Below the pieces are notes generated by a model. That model was given only the letters and a program-made list of their open reading frames with translations. It was not told where the DNA came from and did no database searches. A stretch of 64,000 nucleotides of DNA from Tianweitania sediminis (GTDB lineage: Bacteria > Pseudomonadota > Alphaproteobacteria > Rhizobiales > Rhizobiaceae): the NCBI RefSeq assembly GCF_017813335.1, contig NZ_JAGIYY010000004.1, positions 248,001 through 312,000 of the forward strand. Reading direction: 5' to 3'. Of this stretch, positions 1-9,972 are shown piece by piece (positions within the stretch are counted from its first letter, which is position 1; each line of letters starts with the position of its first letter). Both the position numbers and the translations under genes were made by a program.

Positions 1-176
1 TCGTTCACGGCGTTCGCCACGCGCGCGACCCAATCGTCGCGTACGGGCTTGGACCATTCTTCCTGCTCCACCCGGCGGGCCGTCGACAAGCGACCTTCCC
101 AGCGGGTCTGCCAATGATCGGGACCGGAATTGGTGTAGCCGGGGACGATGAGGATGTCTGCGTCTTTGACTTTCAT
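1..176 (-). CDS. RBBP9/YdeN-family alpha/beta hydrolase, N-terminal part
   Basis: This is the first 58 codons of a gene that runs off the left edge; the ATG is at 174-176. The visible protein has the family opening: a hydrophobic beta strand (ILIVPGY, residues 8-14) followed by TNSGPDHWQTRWE. RBBP9/YdeN proteins are small (about 190 residue) serine hydrolases of poorly known substrate. The catalytic Ser, Asp and His would lie outside the window, so activity cannot be judged. A terminator for the preceding minus-strand gene xthA lies upstream, so this gene is probably transcribed separately. Confidence 0.75.
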   Translation of the reverse strand, partial: MKVKDADILIVPGYTNSGPDHWQTRWEGRLSTARRVEQEEWSKPVRDDWVARVANAVN

Positions 177-228
177 GGCCGCGCATGTAGCCACACCGCC
201 GCACGCGGACAAGACATGGCTGCTTTGC

Positions 229-270
229 AAAAGCAGAACGGGCCGCGGCAGGGGAATCGCGACCCGTTCT
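229..270 (-). terminator. Rho-independent terminator after xthA
   Basis: Read on the minus strand this is a 13-bp stem (AGAACGGGTCGCG pairing with CGCGGCCCGTTCT, one G-U wobble) with a 10-nt loop, followed by GCTTTTG. It lies about 95 bp downstream of the xthA stop codon and ahead of the hydrolase gene. The rest of the 177-364 gap holds nothing else I recognise. Confidence 0.75.
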
Positions 271-364
271 TGACTGGATGATCAGATCCGAGGGGGAAAG
301 ATCTGTCACTGCACCAACAACGAGCCACGAGCAAAAGAGTTCCGCCTACACGGATACGTGATGC

Positions 365-1162
365 CTAAATAACAACTGGCACCACATCGAGATGGGCGAC
401 TACCGGCACGTGGTCGGAAGGCTTTTCCCAGCCGCGCACATGTTTCTCAATGTCGGCGGACACCAGCCGGTCAGACGCTTCCGGGGACATCATCAGGAAG
501 TCGATGCGGATGCCGTTGTTCTTTTGCCAGGCCCCCGCTTGGTAGTCCCAGAACGAGTAAGCGCCGCTCGCGTCATCCACTTCCCGGTAGGCATCCACGA
601 AGCCAAGGTTGGTGAGTCGCCGAAACGATGCGCGGCTTTGCGGCTGGAACAGCGCGTCGTCCAGCCAATGGTCTGGATAGCGCGCATCGAGCGGCTGCGG
701 AATGACGTTGTAGTCGCCTCCGAGGATCAGCGGCTCTTCCAGGGCAAGCCGCTCTTCGGCCCAGCGTTCGAACCGTTCCATCCACCGCAGCTTGTAGCTG
801 AACTTGTCCGTACCAACAGGGTTGCCGTTTGGGAGGTACAGCGACACCACCCGCAAGGCCCCCCGTGAGGTGGAAAATACGCCCTCGATGAAGCGCGCCT
901 GCTCATCATCCTCGTCTCCGGGAAGGCGGCGGTTCACCTCGTCGAAGCGCAGCTTCGACAGGATCGCAACGCCGTTGAAGCCCTTCTGGCCGTGCGTTTC
1001 CACGTGATATCCGAGCGCCTCGATCTCCAGGCGCGGGAACCCCTCGTCGAGGCTCTTGATCTCCTGCAGGCACACGATGTCCGGCTCGCTTTCGCGCAGC
1101 CAGTGAAGAAGGTTGTCGATGCGCGCCTTGACGCCGTTGATGTTCCAGGTCGCGATTTTCAC
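365..1162 (-). CDS. xthA: Exodeoxyribonuclease III
   Basis: The 265-residue length is normal for ExoIII, the base-excision repair AP endonuclease and 3'-to-5' exonuclease acting on double-stranded DNA. The family motifs are in order: TWNINGVKAR (5-14), the metal-binding Glu of LQEIK (Glu34), GGDYNV (148-153), the active-site segment around RIDFLM (219-224) and the C-terminal SDHVPV (249-254) with the catalytic Asp-His pair. The start MKIATWNING is the canonical one. The gene follows erpA with only a 4-bp gap on the same strand, so the two are probably co-transcribed. Confidence 0.97.
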   Translation of the reverse strand: MKIATWNINGVKARIDNLLHWLRESEPDIVCLQEIKSLDEGFPRLEIEALGYHVETHGQKGFNGVAILSKLRFDEVNRRLPGDEDDEQARFIEGVFSTSRGALRVVSLYLPNGNPVGTDKFSYKLRWMERFERWAEERLALEEPLILGGDYNVIPQPLDARYPDHWLDDALFQPQSRASFRRLTNLGFVDAYREVDDASGAYSFWDYQAGAWQKNNGIRIDFLMMSPEASDRLVSADIEKHVRGWEKPSDHVPVVAHLDVVPVVI

Positions 1163-1166
1163 GAGA

Positions 1167-1517
1167 TCAGATCGTGAAGCTGGTGCCGCACCCGCAGGAC
1201 GCGACCGCGTTCGGGTTGCGGATCTGGAAGGATTGTCCGATCAGGTCGTCCACGAAGTCGATCACGGAGCCGCCCATGTAGATGAGCGACATCTCGTCGA
1301 CGAGAACGGTGGCGCCATCCTTCTCGATGGCCGTGTCGTCGTCGTTGCGACCCTGGACCAGGTCGAATTTGTAGGAGAATCCCGAGCATCCGCCGCCTTC
1401 CACGGACACGCGCAGCGCATCCTTGTCCGGCTCCTTGGCGATGATCTTGTTGATACGCCGCGCTGCCGCGTCCGTCAGTTCAACGCCCTTCATCAGGGTC
1501 TTGGCGTCCGTGCCCAT
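1167..1517 (-). CDS. erpA: Iron-sulfur cluster insertion protein ErpA (HesB/IscA family)
   Basis: This is an A-type Fe-S carrier that passes clusters to apoproteins. The three cluster-ligand cysteines are visible: Cys44 in GGGCSGF and Cys108/Cys110 in the C-terminal SCGCGTSF. I chose the ATG at 1517 ([11 protein letters not shown], 116 residues); an in-frame ATG ten codons upstream adds an Arg-rich tail not usual for the family. It is divergent from the dGTPase gene, with 34 bp between the starts, so their promoters overlap. This pairing with a dGTPase-like gene and argS is standard in Rhizobiales. Confidence 0.93.
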   Translation of the reverse strand: MGTDAKTLMKGVELTDAAARRINKIIAKEPDKDALRVSVEGGGCSGFSYKFDLVQGRNDDDTAIEKDGATVLVDEMSLIYMGGSVIDFVDDLIGQSFQIRNPNAVASCGCGTSFTI

Positions 1518-1551
1518 GGTGTCACCTTGCGCTGGCCTTCGCCTCATAGGT

Positions 1552-2829
1552 ATGAACCGGCCTGAAGCTAGTCAACTGCCGCTGGACAACCTGCGAGAAC
1601 GGGACGCAAAACCCTTGAGCCTCGATGCCTCCGACATTGGCTTTGGTTACCGGCCGCGCGCCTCCTATGCGACCGATCCCGCCCGAACGCGCGGGCGCTT
1701 CGTGGATGAGCCCGAAAGCCCCACCCGCACGCCGTTCCAGCGCGACCGCGACCGAATCATCCATTCCACCGCTTTTCGCCGATTGAAGCACAAGACGCAG
1801 GTCTTCGTGGCCCATGAAGGCGATCATTATCGCACGCGGCTCACCCACACGATCGAAGTCGCGCAGATTGCCCGTGCGCTTGCCCGTGCGCTGCGCCTGG
1901 ATGAGGACCTCGCGGAAGCAGTGGCGCTGGTGCACGACTTCGGCCACACGCCGTTCGGCCATACCGGCGAGGATGCGCTGAACCTCAAGATGCAGCCTTT
2001 CGGAGGCTTCGACCACAATGCGCAATCGCTGCGCGTGGTGACCAAGCTCGAGCGGCGCTATGCCGACTTCGACGGACTTAACCTCAGCTGGGAAACGCTG
2101 GAAGGCCTCGTGAAGCACAACGGGCCTCTGCTCGACCCTGCCGGCGAACCGATCGGGAAACCACTTCCGCAGGCCATCGCCGTTTACAACGAGTTGCACG
2201 ATCTCGAGCTGGACCGCTTCGCCGGGCCCGAAGCGCAGGCCGCGGCGATTGCCGACGACATCGCCTACAACACGCATGACATAGACGACGGCTTGCGGGC
2301 AGGGCTCCTGACCTTGGAAATGCTGGAAGACGTGCCGCTCACCGCAGGCATTCTGCGCGCCGTCAAGATGCGCTACCCGCAACTCGACACGGTTCGAATG
2401 GCGCATGAACTCATGCGTCGCCAAATCACGCTGATGGTGGAGGACGTGATTACCTCCGCCACCGCCAACCTCGGCCGCCTGCGGCTGGAAAGCGTGGAGG
2501 ATGTCCATAGTGCCGGGCAAACCCTGATCGGCTTCTCCAAGGACATGGCCGCTGCGGAGGCCGCCCTGAAGCGCTTTCTCTACGCCAATCTTTATCGGCA
2601 CCCGGAGGTCATGCGGGTTCGAGCCGACGCGGATCGCATCGTGTACGAGTTGTTTGACGCCTACATGCACGATCCCCGCGCCATGCCCGAAGGCTGGCGG
2701 GAAGGGCTGGATCGAGCGCAGGAACCGGTAAAGGCGCGACATGTGGCCGACTTCCTGGCGGGCATGACCGATACCTACGCTTTGAAGGAGCACCGGCGCT
2801 TGTTTGACCGAACGCCGGTTCTGGGCTAG
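1552..2829 (+). CDS. Deoxyguanosinetriphosphate triphosphohydrolase-like protein
   Basis: This HD-superfamily phosphohydrolase (type 2 dGTPase-like subgroup) removes triphosphate from dNTPs and so affects dNTP balance. HD-domain residues are clear: His99 in LTHTIEVAQ, the His128-Asp129 doublet in [12 protein letters not shown], and His132/His137. The longer open frame beginning at 1423 overlaps erpA on the other strand; the ATG at 1552 ([10 protein letters not shown]) gives 425 residues, as expected for the subgroup. It is followed by argS after a 63-bp gap, and the two may form an operon. Exact nucleotide preference cannot be read from sequence. Confidence 0.93.
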   Translation: MNRPEASQLPLDNLRERDAKPLSLDASDIGFGYRPRASYATDPARTRGRFVDEPESPTRTPFQRDRDRIIHSTAFRRLKHKTQVFVAHEGDHYRTRLTHTIEVAQIARALARALRLDEDLAEAVALVHDFGHTPFGHTGEDALNLKMQPFGGFDHNAQSLRVVTKLERRYADFDGLNLSWETLEGLVKHNGPLLDPAGEPIGKPLPQAIAVYNELHDLELDRFAGPEAQAAAIADDIAYNTHDIDDGLRAGLLTLEMLEDVPLTAGILRAVKMRYPQLDTVRMAHELMRRQITLMVEDVITSATANLGRLRLESVEDVHSAGQTLIGFSKDMAAAEAALKRFLYANLYRHPEVMRVRADADRIVYELFDAYMHDPRAMPEGWREGLDRAQEPVKARHVADFLAGMTDTYALKEHRRLFDRTPVLG

Positions 2830-2892
2830 GTCGCGCCTCAGCCATGCGGGTCAGCATCAGCCCGCCGCCGAAAACCCATTTCCGAGTTGAGC

Positions 2893-4650
2893 ATGAACCT
2901 TTTCGCTGAATTCAGCGCGCGTATCGTCGATATGGTGCAGGCGCTTGGCCTGAAGACTGCGAGCGGCGAACCGCTCGACATGGCGCGCGTGGCCGTGGAG
3001 CTGCCGCGCGACGTCAACCACGGCGATCTTGCGACCAACGCGGCGATGGTGCTTTCCAAGGCTGTCGGCACAAACCCCCGCCAGCTTGGCGAACAGCTGG
3101 CGGCCGAACTGGCGAAGGACCCGGATGTATCTGAGGTCTCGGTGGCCGGTCCGGGCTTCGTGAACATCCGCCTGGCCGATGGCTTCTGGCAGGCGCGTCT
3201 ACGCGACATACTAGCGGCCGGCACGGATTACGGCCGCTCCAAGGCAGGTGCCGGGCGCAAGATCAACGTGGAATATGTGTCGGCCAACCCGACCGGACCG
3301 ATGCATGTCGGGCATTGCCGCGGCGCTGTTGTGGGGGACGCGCTGGCCAATCTCCTCGCTTTCGCGGGCAGCGAGGTGACCAAGGAATATTACATCAACG
3401 ATGCCGGCGCGCAGATCGGCGTTCTCGCGCAATCCGCCTTCCTGCGCTACCGCGAAGCATTGGGTGAGGACATCGGCGACATCCCTGCCGGTCTTTATCC
3501 CGGTGACTACCTTGTTCCGGTTGGACAGACGCTCGCTGATCGGTTTGGTCGCGCACTTCTCGAAAAGCCGGAGAACGAGGCGCTCGCCCTGGTTTCAGAC
3601 GAGACTATCGACGCCATGATGGGGATGATCCGCGAAGACCTTGCGGCGCTCAACGTTCATCATGATGTGTTCTTCTCTGAGCGCACGCTCCATGCCGATC
3701 ATGCCAAGGCGATCCGCTCGGCCATCAGCGACCTGACGCTGAAGGGCCATGTTTACAAGGGCAAGCTGCCGCCGCCAAAGGGCCAGAAGCCGGAAGACTG
3801 GGAAGATCGTGAACAAACGCTGTTCCGGTCCACCGAAGTCGGCGACGACATCGACCGTCCGCTGGTGAAGTCGGATGGCGCCTACACCTACTTCGCCGCC
3901 GACGTCGCTTACCTGAAGGACAAGTATGCGCGCGGCTTCAACGAGCTCGTTTACGTTTTGGGGGCGGACCACGGCGGCTATGTAAAGCGCCTGGAAGCGC
4001 TGGCGCGCGCGGTTACCGACAGCCAGGTCGAGCTTACGGTTCTTCTGTGCCAACTTGTTCGTCTGCTGCGCAATGGCGAGCCGGTGAAGATGTCCAAGCG
4101 GGCCGGGGAGTTCATCACCCTGCGCGACGTGGTGGACGAGGTCGGCCGCGATGCGATTCGCTTCATGATGCTGTATCGCAAGAACGGTGAGCCGCTGGAT
4201 TTCGACTTCGCCAAGGTCACGGAGCAGTCCAAGGACAACCCTGTCTTTTACGTGCAGTACGCTTCCGCACGGTGTTATTCCGTGTTCCGCCAGACCAAGG
4301 AGCACCTTGGGCTTGATCGGCCGGACCGCGCTGCCTTGAGCGAGAATACGCACCTCCTGACGGATCCGGGGGAGCTTGCCCTGATCCGCAAGCTCGCCGA
4401 ATATCCGCGCGTGATCGAAGCCGCCGCACAGGCCATGGAGCCGCATCGCATCGCGTTCTACCTGTATGATCTCGCCAGCAGCTTCCACGCCCACTGGAAT
4501 CGCGGCACCGACAATCCGGATTTACGGTTTGTAAGGGTTAATGAATCTACATTGACGGTCGCCAGGCTGGGACTGGTGCAGGCGGTGTCGGATGTGCTGA
4601 CATCGGGATTGGCGATTGTGGGGGCGGAGGCGCCCGAAGAGATGCGCTGA
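2893..4650 (+). CDS. argS: Arginyl-tRNA synthetase
   Basis: This class I aminoacyl-tRNA synthetase has 585 residues. The N-terminal Add-1 (tRNA D-loop binding) domain covers about residues 1-110. The HIGH signature is HVGH (138-141) inside [21 protein letters not shown] loop is present at about 399-403; many bacterial ArgRS lack a canonical one. The alpha-helical anticodon-binding domain (DALR type) occupies about the last 110 residues. An in-frame TTG two codons upstream is possible, but ATG at 2893 matches the family start MNLFAEF. Confidence 0.97.
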   Translation: MNLFAEFSARIVDMVQALGLKTASGEPLDMARVAVELPRDVNHGDLATNAAMVLSKAVGTNPRQLGEQLAAELAKDPDVSEVSVAGPGFVNIRLADGFWQARLRDILAAGTDYGRSKAGAGRKINVEYVSANPTGPMHVGHCRGAVVGDALANLLAFAGSEVTKEYYINDAGAQIGVLAQSAFLRYREALGEDIGDIPAGLYPGDYLVPVGQTLADRFGRALLEKPENEALALVSDETIDAMMGMIREDLAALNVHHDVFFSERTLHADHAKAIRSAISDLTLKGHVYKGKLPPPKGQKPEDWEDREQTLFRSTEVGDDIDRPLVKSDGAYTYFAADVAYLKDKYARGFNELVYVLGADHGGYVKRLEALARAVTDSQVELTVLLCQLVRLLRNGEPVKMSKRAGEFITLRDVVDEVGRDAIRFMMLYRKNGEPLDFDFAKVTEQSKDNPVFYVQYASARCYSVFRQTKEHLGLDRPDRAALSENTHLLTDPGELALIRKLAEYPRVIEAAAQAMEPHRIAFYLYDLASSFHAHWNRGTDNPDLRFVRVNESTLTVARLGLVQAVSDVLTSGLAIVGAEAPEEMR

Positions 4651-4746
4651 GCCGGCTGCCACCTTTTTCCCATAAAGGCTTGGTACGGGCGCAGCCCGTT
4701 GAGCGACGTCGCCGGCGTCCGACCGAGTGCGAGTGCGGGAAAGATC

Positions 4747-7700
4747 ATGGCAGGCACTTCATCCCTTCGAAGCCCATCCGCGACGCCGATCGCGGAAGAC
4801 GATCCGTTTGCGGAACTCACCCGCATCATCGGCTTCGATCCACGCGTGAAAGTGCAGCCGGCTTCAGATCCGGAGCCAGATTTTCAGATCGACCTCGAGC
4901 GCGAACTGATGGGCGACTTCGGAGAGCCCGAAGAAGCACGCGATAATTCGGACGTCCACGCGCAGGAAGCTCAGTTTCCGCGAGATTTCACGCCGCAAAG
5001 CGAGGTCGCAGAGCCCGGTGTCGAGGATCACGCCGACACAAATGCGCCCGCAGACGAGCCCGTCCCTGGCTTGGATGAGGCTGATTTGCCGACTGCCGCC
5101 TTCGTATCGGTGGAGCCGACGGGTCATGCTGCATTGGACGCCGAACGCGCGCCGGACCTGAATTCGCCCTACGACTTGCCTGCCGAGGTTGACGACGCCC
5201 CTGCCGCTGTTGCCGCGGACGACGACGACGCCGCTGTTTTCGCCGAGGACACCCGCGTGGCCGACGTGCCTGCGGTGGATGAGGCCGCCTTCGAGGCCGC
5301 TCTCACCGAAGACAAGGCTTTCAGCGCACCAGAAGCGGATGCCGAATTCTCTCCGGCCGCAACTGCCGATCCTGCTGTGCAGGCTGCTGAGCCAACAACA
5401 GAAGAGCCAACGGCAGCTGAGTCGACGACCTCTGAACCGGCGTCGACCTTCTATGATGATGAGCTGGAGCGCGCCTTTGCCGCTTTGGAAGCGTGGGAGC
5501 GCGGAAGCGAATCACGCGTGAAGGGGCCGCAGCCACAACGCGACGAGCCTCTCTTTTCCCTTCCGTCCGGTTCGGCAACAACGCCATCTGCGCCCGCTGC
5601 AGAGCAGGACGCCGCTCCCGATCATCAGCCGTCCGAGCCGGATTTTGCCCCGCGCGATCAGTTCACCGCGGAAGAAGGCTGGACCGATGAAGGCGCCGTT
5701 TCGCTGAACGAACCGCAGGTGCTCCACACTGGCGCCGAGTTCTCCGATGCGCCTTCCGAAGACTTGGCGCCTCACGACGATCGGGCGGACCCCGTCTCCC
5801 AAGCCGAGCCTGAGCAGGCTGAACGCTTCGACGACGAGTTCGAGCAGCAGTTGTTCGAACTTCTGGGGGCTGATGAGGCGGAAGCCGCTGAGTCGACCCG
5901 CGCCTTCGACGATGACACGTGGGCGGACGACGTTGCGCTGAATGAGGCTGTGCTTGCCGCTGATGCCGATGATGCGCCCACAGATGAGGCAGCCAGCTTC
6001 GACGCTGGAGATGGGTCGGCGGACCCGCACCAGGCGCAGGATTTCTTCGACGTCGAGGTGCAGCATCAGTCCGCATTCGGCGCACCGGAGCACGAGCGGG
6101 AAGTTCTTCCGTTTGCTTCAGCTGGCTTGAGCCACCCTGCTGAGGCGGGCACTGCTGAATTGGCCGATGAAACCTCTCCCGAGCCAGCCGGCGTCAGCGA
6201 TGATCCCTTTCTTGCCGAACTCGATCGGTTCGAAATGTCGTTGAACGATCTGATGGCCGACGAAGCGTTTGGCCAACACGAGCCGGAAGAGGGCCAGGCG
6301 CCGTCGCCGGATGATCACGACGCTCCGCATGTATCCGCCGTTGCCCAACCTGATCCCGCGGAGATTTCCTCCGCCACCCCTTCACTGGAACCCAAACCCA
6401 TGCAGCCCTTCAATGAACGCGCCTTCGATGCTGCTCTTGCCGAAGAACTGGGTTATGACGATGCGCAAGGTAGCGACTGGAATGGAGGTCGCAGCGTCGG
6501 CAATTACGCCGCGGCACCCGTCGCAGCCGCTTATGCGTCGCAAGCTCCGCAGCGGCGTGCCCATGTTCATGCGCCTGCCATGCACGCGGATGTGCCGGAT
6601 ATCGAAACGGTCGACTTCGTGGATCAGCGCGTCGCCCCGTCCGACGAACTCGACCTGCCCGAGGTCGATTACGGCCGCGAAGACCGTCCAGTTGCCGCCT
6701 TTGACGATTTTGATGCCGAGTTCACGTCAGCCTTCAACGCGTTGAGGGAAGAGCCCGTTGCGGCCAAGCCGGCTGAAGAGCCGAAGCGCGCGGCCGCATC
6801 CAATAGCTGGGATGACGGCTTCGACTTCCACATGGCTCCTGCAGCGGCGCCAGCTGTCGGTGGAGCGTCTGCTTCGAGCCTGTCGCGCGCAGGCCTTTAT
6901 GAGCCCGAAGAAGAAGAGGCCTACGTCGCGAATCCGGCCATGCGCGAGTCGCGTTCCGCGCGTCCGGTGCAGCGCCGCGGAGTGATGCTGGGCGGTGCCG
7001 TGGCCCTGCTTGCGCTGCTTGGCGGCGTCGCCTATTTCGTTCTGCCATCGAGCGACCTTGGCAATGGCGAGCCAGCGATCGTGCGTGCCGACGCTGATCC
7101 CCTGAAGGTTCGTCCAGAAAACCCCGGCGGCATTGTTGTGCCGAACCAGGAAAACGCCGTGTATGAGCGCGTGGGCTCTGGCCAGATCGCTGTTCCGACT
7201 CAGGAGCGCCTGATCAATTCCGTGGAAGAACCCGTGGATCTCACGATCAACCAGCCGGAAGACACCGATTCGGCGCCGCTGGACGGCCTTGCCGCTCTCG
7301 AAGGTGAGGACGCATCCGGAGACTTCGGCGAAGATTCCACCGGGACGGTGAAGGCCGAAGATCGGATCTTGCCCGAAGACACCGCCGACGCGTCGTCGCC
7401 GATCCCCGAAGAAATGATCGCGGTGGCGCCACGCCGGGTGCGGACCATGGTGGTGCGGCCGGATGGAACTTTGGTGCCGCGCGAAGAGGCTGCGCCGGCT
7501 CCGGCACCGCTTGAGGTCGCTTCAGCCGCAGAAGCCGCTGTTTCGGCCGAACCCCTTGCCGCTCAGCCGGTTGCTGCCCCCGCACTTCCAGAACCCGCGC
7601 CTGCCGAAGATCCGGTCGCAGCGGAACCTGCATCCGCACCGGAACCGGCACCGCAAGTGGCAGCCGTCGAACCGCAGCCAGCACCGTCCGCGACACCCGA

Positions 7701-7968
7701 ACCCGTGACAACGGCTTCCCCGCCGAGCGGATGGTCCGTGCAAATTGCTTCCCAGCCGAGCGAAGCCAGCGCGCGAGCGAGCTATGAGGATCTGGCGCGG
7801 CGCTACGCCAGCGTGCTCGAAGGCCGGCCTGTCAACATCGTGAAGGCCGACATCGCGGGCAAGGGCACCTATTACCGTGTCCGGATCCAGGCCTCGTCGC
7901 GGTCTGAAGCCAACACGATCTGCAGCAGCTACAAGAGCGCAGGCGGCAACTGCTTCGTATCGCAGTGA
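4747..7968 (+). CDS. Large acidic SPOR-domain membrane protein
   Basis: This 1073-residue protein has three parts. Residues 1 to about 740 are low-complexity and acidic, rich in Ala, Asp, Glu and Pro with almost no conserved motif. One transmembrane helix follows at about 745-765 (MLGGAVALLALLGGVAYFV). After a Pro/Ala-rich linker, a SPOR domain occupies about 995-1073, beginning SGWSVQIASQPS. SPOR domains bind denuded septal peptidoglycan, so the protein probably spans the inner membrane with the acidic region in the cytoplasm and SPOR in the periplasm. The ATG at 4747 is preferred over an upstream in-frame TTG at 4699. It sits between argS and nagZ, as in other Rhizobiales, and ends at a strong terminator. 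Confidence 0.88.
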   Translation: MAGTSSLRSPSATPIAEDDPFAELTRIIGFDPRVKVQPASDPEPDFQIDLERELMGDFGEPEEARDNSDVHAQEAQFPRDFTPQSEVAEPGVEDHADTNAPADEPVPGLDEADLPTAAFVSVEPTGHAALDAERAPDLNSPYDLPAEVDDAPAAVAADDDDAAVFAEDTRVADVPAVDEAAFEAALTEDKAFSAPEADAEFSPAATADPAVQAAEPTTEEPTAAESTTSEPASTFYDDELERAFAALEAWERGSESRVKGPQPQRDEPLFSLPSGSATTPSAPAAEQDAAPDHQPSEPDFAPRDQFTAEEGWTDEGAVSLNEPQVLHTGAEFSDAPSEDLAPHDDRADPVSQAEPEQAERFDDEFEQQLFELLGADEAEAAESTRAFDDDTWADDVALNEAVLAADADDAPTDEAASFDAGDGSADPHQAQDFFDVEVQHQSAFGAPEHEREVLPFASAGLSHPAEAGTAELADETSPEPAGVSDDPFLAELDRFEMSLNDLMADEAFGQHEPEEGQAPSPDDHDAPHVSAVAQPDPAEISSATPSLEPKPMQPFNERAFDAALAEELGYDDAQGSDWNGGRSVGNYAAAPVAAAYASQAPQRRAHVHAPAMHADVPDIETVDFVDQRVAPSDELDLPEVDYGREDRPVAAFDDFDAEFTSAFNALREEPVAAKPAEEPKRAAASNSWDDGFDFHMAPAAAPAVGGASASSLSRAGLYEPEEEEAYVANPAMRESRSARPVQRRGVMLGGAVALLALLGGVAYFVLPSSDLGNGEPAIVRADADPLKVRPENPGGIVVPNQENAVYERVGSGQIAVPTQERLINSVEEPVDLTINQPEDTDSAPLDGLAALEGEDASGDFGEDSTGTVKAEDRILPEDTADASSPIPEEMIAVAPRRVRTMVVRPDGTLVPREEAAPAPAPLEVASAAEAAVSAEPLAAQPVAAPALPEPAPAEDPVAAEPASAPEPAPQVAAVEPQPAPSATPEPVTTASPPSGWSVQIASQPSEASARASYEDLARRYASVLEGRPVNIVKADIAGKGTYYRVRIQASSRSEANTICSSYKSAGGNCFVSQ

Positions 7969-7996
7969 CGCCGTCGTTCTGATCGTTTCTGACCAG

Positions 7997-8034
7997 GCCC
8001 GCTGCGGTTCTGTCGCAGCGGGCTTCTTTTTCTT
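7997..8034 (+). terminator. Rho-independent terminator after the SPOR-domain gene
   Basis: A perfect 10-bp stem (GCCCGCTGCG / CGCAGCGGGC) with a 7-nt loop is followed by TTCTTTTTCTT. It lies 29 bp after the stop codon and just ahead of nagZ, so nagZ probably has its own promoter or relies on read-through. Confidence 0.88.
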
Positions 8035-8052
8035 ACTTGGGTTTGCCTTTCC

Positions 8053-9072
8053 ATGTCCGACTGCAAAGCTGTCATCTTTGGTGCCGCGGGTCCTTCATTG
8101 ACCCCCGAAGAGGAAGCGTTCTTCCGCGAACATAAGCCGTGGGGCTTTATCCTTTTCGCGCGCAACATTGTGGATGCCGAGCAGGTGAGGGCGCTCGTGT
8201 CGGCTATGCGCGCCTGCACCAACCAGGCCGAGGTGCCGGTTTTCCTTGACCAGGAAGGCGGTCGCGTCCAGCGGCTGCGTCCGCCACTCGCACCCAACTA
8301 CCCGCCCGCCTCGCTGCTGGGTGAGATCTATGCCCGCGACCAGCGTCGAGGGCTTCGCGCGGCGTGGCTTTTGTCGCGCCTGCATGCCTTCGATCTCCTC
8401 CGTTACGGCATCAACGCGGACTGCTTGCCCGTGCTCGATGTGCCTGTTCCAGGCGCCCATGATGTGATCGGCAATCGTGCTTATGGCACCGAACCCGAGG
8501 TGGTGGCGTCGCTTGGCCAAGCGGCTGCCGACGGGCTGCTCGCCGGTGGGGTGCTGCCGGTGATGAAGCATATTCCCGGCCACGGTCGCGCGTTTGCCGA
8601 CAGCCACCTCGCCCTGCCGGTGGTAGACACGCCGCTCGAAGAGCTCCGCGCGCGCGATTTCCTGCCGTTCCAGCGGTTGTCCGATCATGCCATGGCAATG
8701 ACCGCGCATGTGATCTATTCCGCTATTGATCCGGACCTTCCGGCCACCACCTCGCCCACCGTGGTGGAAGGGATCATCCGCGGCGAAATCGGCTTTGACG
8801 GCCTCCTGATGAGCGACGACGTGTCCATGAAGGCGCTGTCGGGCGATTTCGCCAGCCGCACGCGCGCGATCTTCGCGGCGGGCTGCGATGTGGTTCTCCA
8901 TTGCAATGGCAACATGGGCGAGATGGAAGCAGTGGCAGCGGAAACACCGCGGCTTCTGGGGCGCTCGCTGGAACGTGCGCATCGCGCTCTTGCCCCCCTC
9001 GGCACAAGCGACGGCGGCATCGAGGAAGCAGCCCGCGCCGAATTTGCCGAGCTCACGCAGATGGTGGCATAA
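8053..9072 (+). CDS. nagZ: Beta-N-acetylhexosaminidase NagZ
   Basis: This cytoplasmic glycoside hydrolase family 3 enzyme releases N-acetylglucosamine from anhydro-muropeptides during peptidoglycan recycling. At 339 residues it is a normal-length single-domain NagZ. Signatures are KHIPGHG (172-178), which carries the catalytic His of the mobile loop, and SDD (254-256), which carries the nucleophilic Asp. DQEGGRVQRL (about 70-80) is also typical. Its position between the SPOR gene and scpA is the usual Rhizobiales order. Confidence 0.95.
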   Translation: MSDCKAVIFGAAGPSLTPEEEAFFREHKPWGFILFARNIVDAEQVRALVSAMRACTNQAEVPVFLDQEGGRVQRLRPPLAPNYPPASLLGEIYARDQRRGLRAAWLLSRLHAFDLLRYGINADCLPVLDVPVPGAHDVIGNRAYGTEPEVVASLGQAAADGLLAGGVLPVMKHIPGHGRAFADSHLALPVVDTPLEELRARDFLPFQRLSDHAMAMTAHVIYSAIDPDLPATTSPTVVEGIIRGEIGFDGLLMSDDVSMKALSGDFASRTRAIFAAGCDVVLHCNGNMGEMEAVAAETPRLLGRSLERAHRALAPLGTSDGGIEEAARAEFAELTQMVA

Positions 9073-9124
9073 GGCTGCCAAAGGCCCGGCCGCGATCGGG
9101 CCGTGTGCTGGAACCGGATCGGGC

Positions 9125-9970
9125 GTGACACAGGGCAACCACATCGGTTTGAAGACGGGTCGTTCCGGCGAAGCCTTCGACGACTGGGCGCGTTCAGCGG
9201 TTGTTGAGCCGGCGGAGCCGGAGCTTGTGGTGGATGTCGACGGCTTTGAAGGGCCGCTCGACCTTCTGCTCCATCTCGCTCGCACCCAGAGGGTCGATCT
9301 CGCGCGCATTTCCGTGCTCGCCTTGGCCGAGCAGTACCTCCTGTTTATCCAGCACTCGCGCATGGGCCGGCTGGAGCTTGCAGCGGACTATCTCGTGATG
9401 GCGGCGTGGCTGGCGTTTCTGAAGTCCCGCCTCCTGTTGCCGGCCCAGCGCGGCGATGGGGGAGAAAGCGGCGAGGAACTCGCGGCCGGGCTTCAGTTCC
9501 GGTTGCTGCGACTGGAAGCAATCCGCGAGGCGGCCTTTCGCTTGAACGAGCGCCCACGCCTCGGGCGTGAGGTCTTTCCCCGCGGGATGCCGGAAGCGGT
9601 GGCAATCCGCCAGCGCACGACCTTTCAGGCGAGCCTTTACGATCTTCTTCTTGCTTATGCTTCGCAGCGCCAGCGACAGGCGGTGAGCAATGTCCGGATC
9701 GCACGTCGCGGCGTGTGGTCGTTAAAGGAAGCGCGGGCGGTGCTGGAGCGGCTGATCGGACCTTCCGACCGTTGGGAGACGCTCGACCAGTTTCTTCTCG
9801 ACCATCTTGTTCCACCGCAGGACCGCGCAACGGCGATTGCGAGTACCTTTGCGGCCAGCCTCGAACTTGCACGGGAACAGCGAATCGACCTGCGCCAGGA
9901 CGCGCCGTTTGCTCCGATCTTCATGCGCGCAGGTCCCAAGGCCGCGGAACCTGAGACTGACCTTCCGTAA
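9125..9970 (+). CDS. scpA: Segregation and condensation protein A
   Basis: ScpA is the kleisin subunit that bridges the heads of the SMC dimer and partners with ScpB in chromosome condensation. The N-terminal DGFEGPLDLLLHLAR segment (about residues 39-53) is the family hallmark, and the C-terminal winged-helix-like part is present. No ATG precedes this motif in frame after the nagZ stop, so the GTG at 9125 is the best start (281 residues). It is followed by scpB after only 2 bp, indicating translational coupling. Confidence 0.93.
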   Translation: MTQGNHIGLKTGRSGEAFDDWARSAVVEPAEPELVVDVDGFEGPLDLLLHLARTQRVDLARISVLALAEQYLLFIQHSRMGRLELAADYLVMAAWLAFLKSRLLLPAQRGDGGESGEELAAGLQFRLLRLEAIREAAFRLNERPRLGREVFPRGMPEAVAIRQRTTFQASLYDLLLAYASQRQRQAVSNVRIARRGVWSLKEARAVLERLIGPSDRWETLDQFLLDHLVPPQDRATAIASTFAASLELAREQRIDLRQDAPFAPIFMRAGPKAAEPETDLP

Positions 9971-9972
9971 GC

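Noticed and set aside
1522-2793. 423-codon open frame opposite the dGTPase-like gene
   Set aside because: It is fully antisense to a well-recognised gene, and its composition (His/Gln/Val-rich, no motif) is that of a GC-rich shadow frame.
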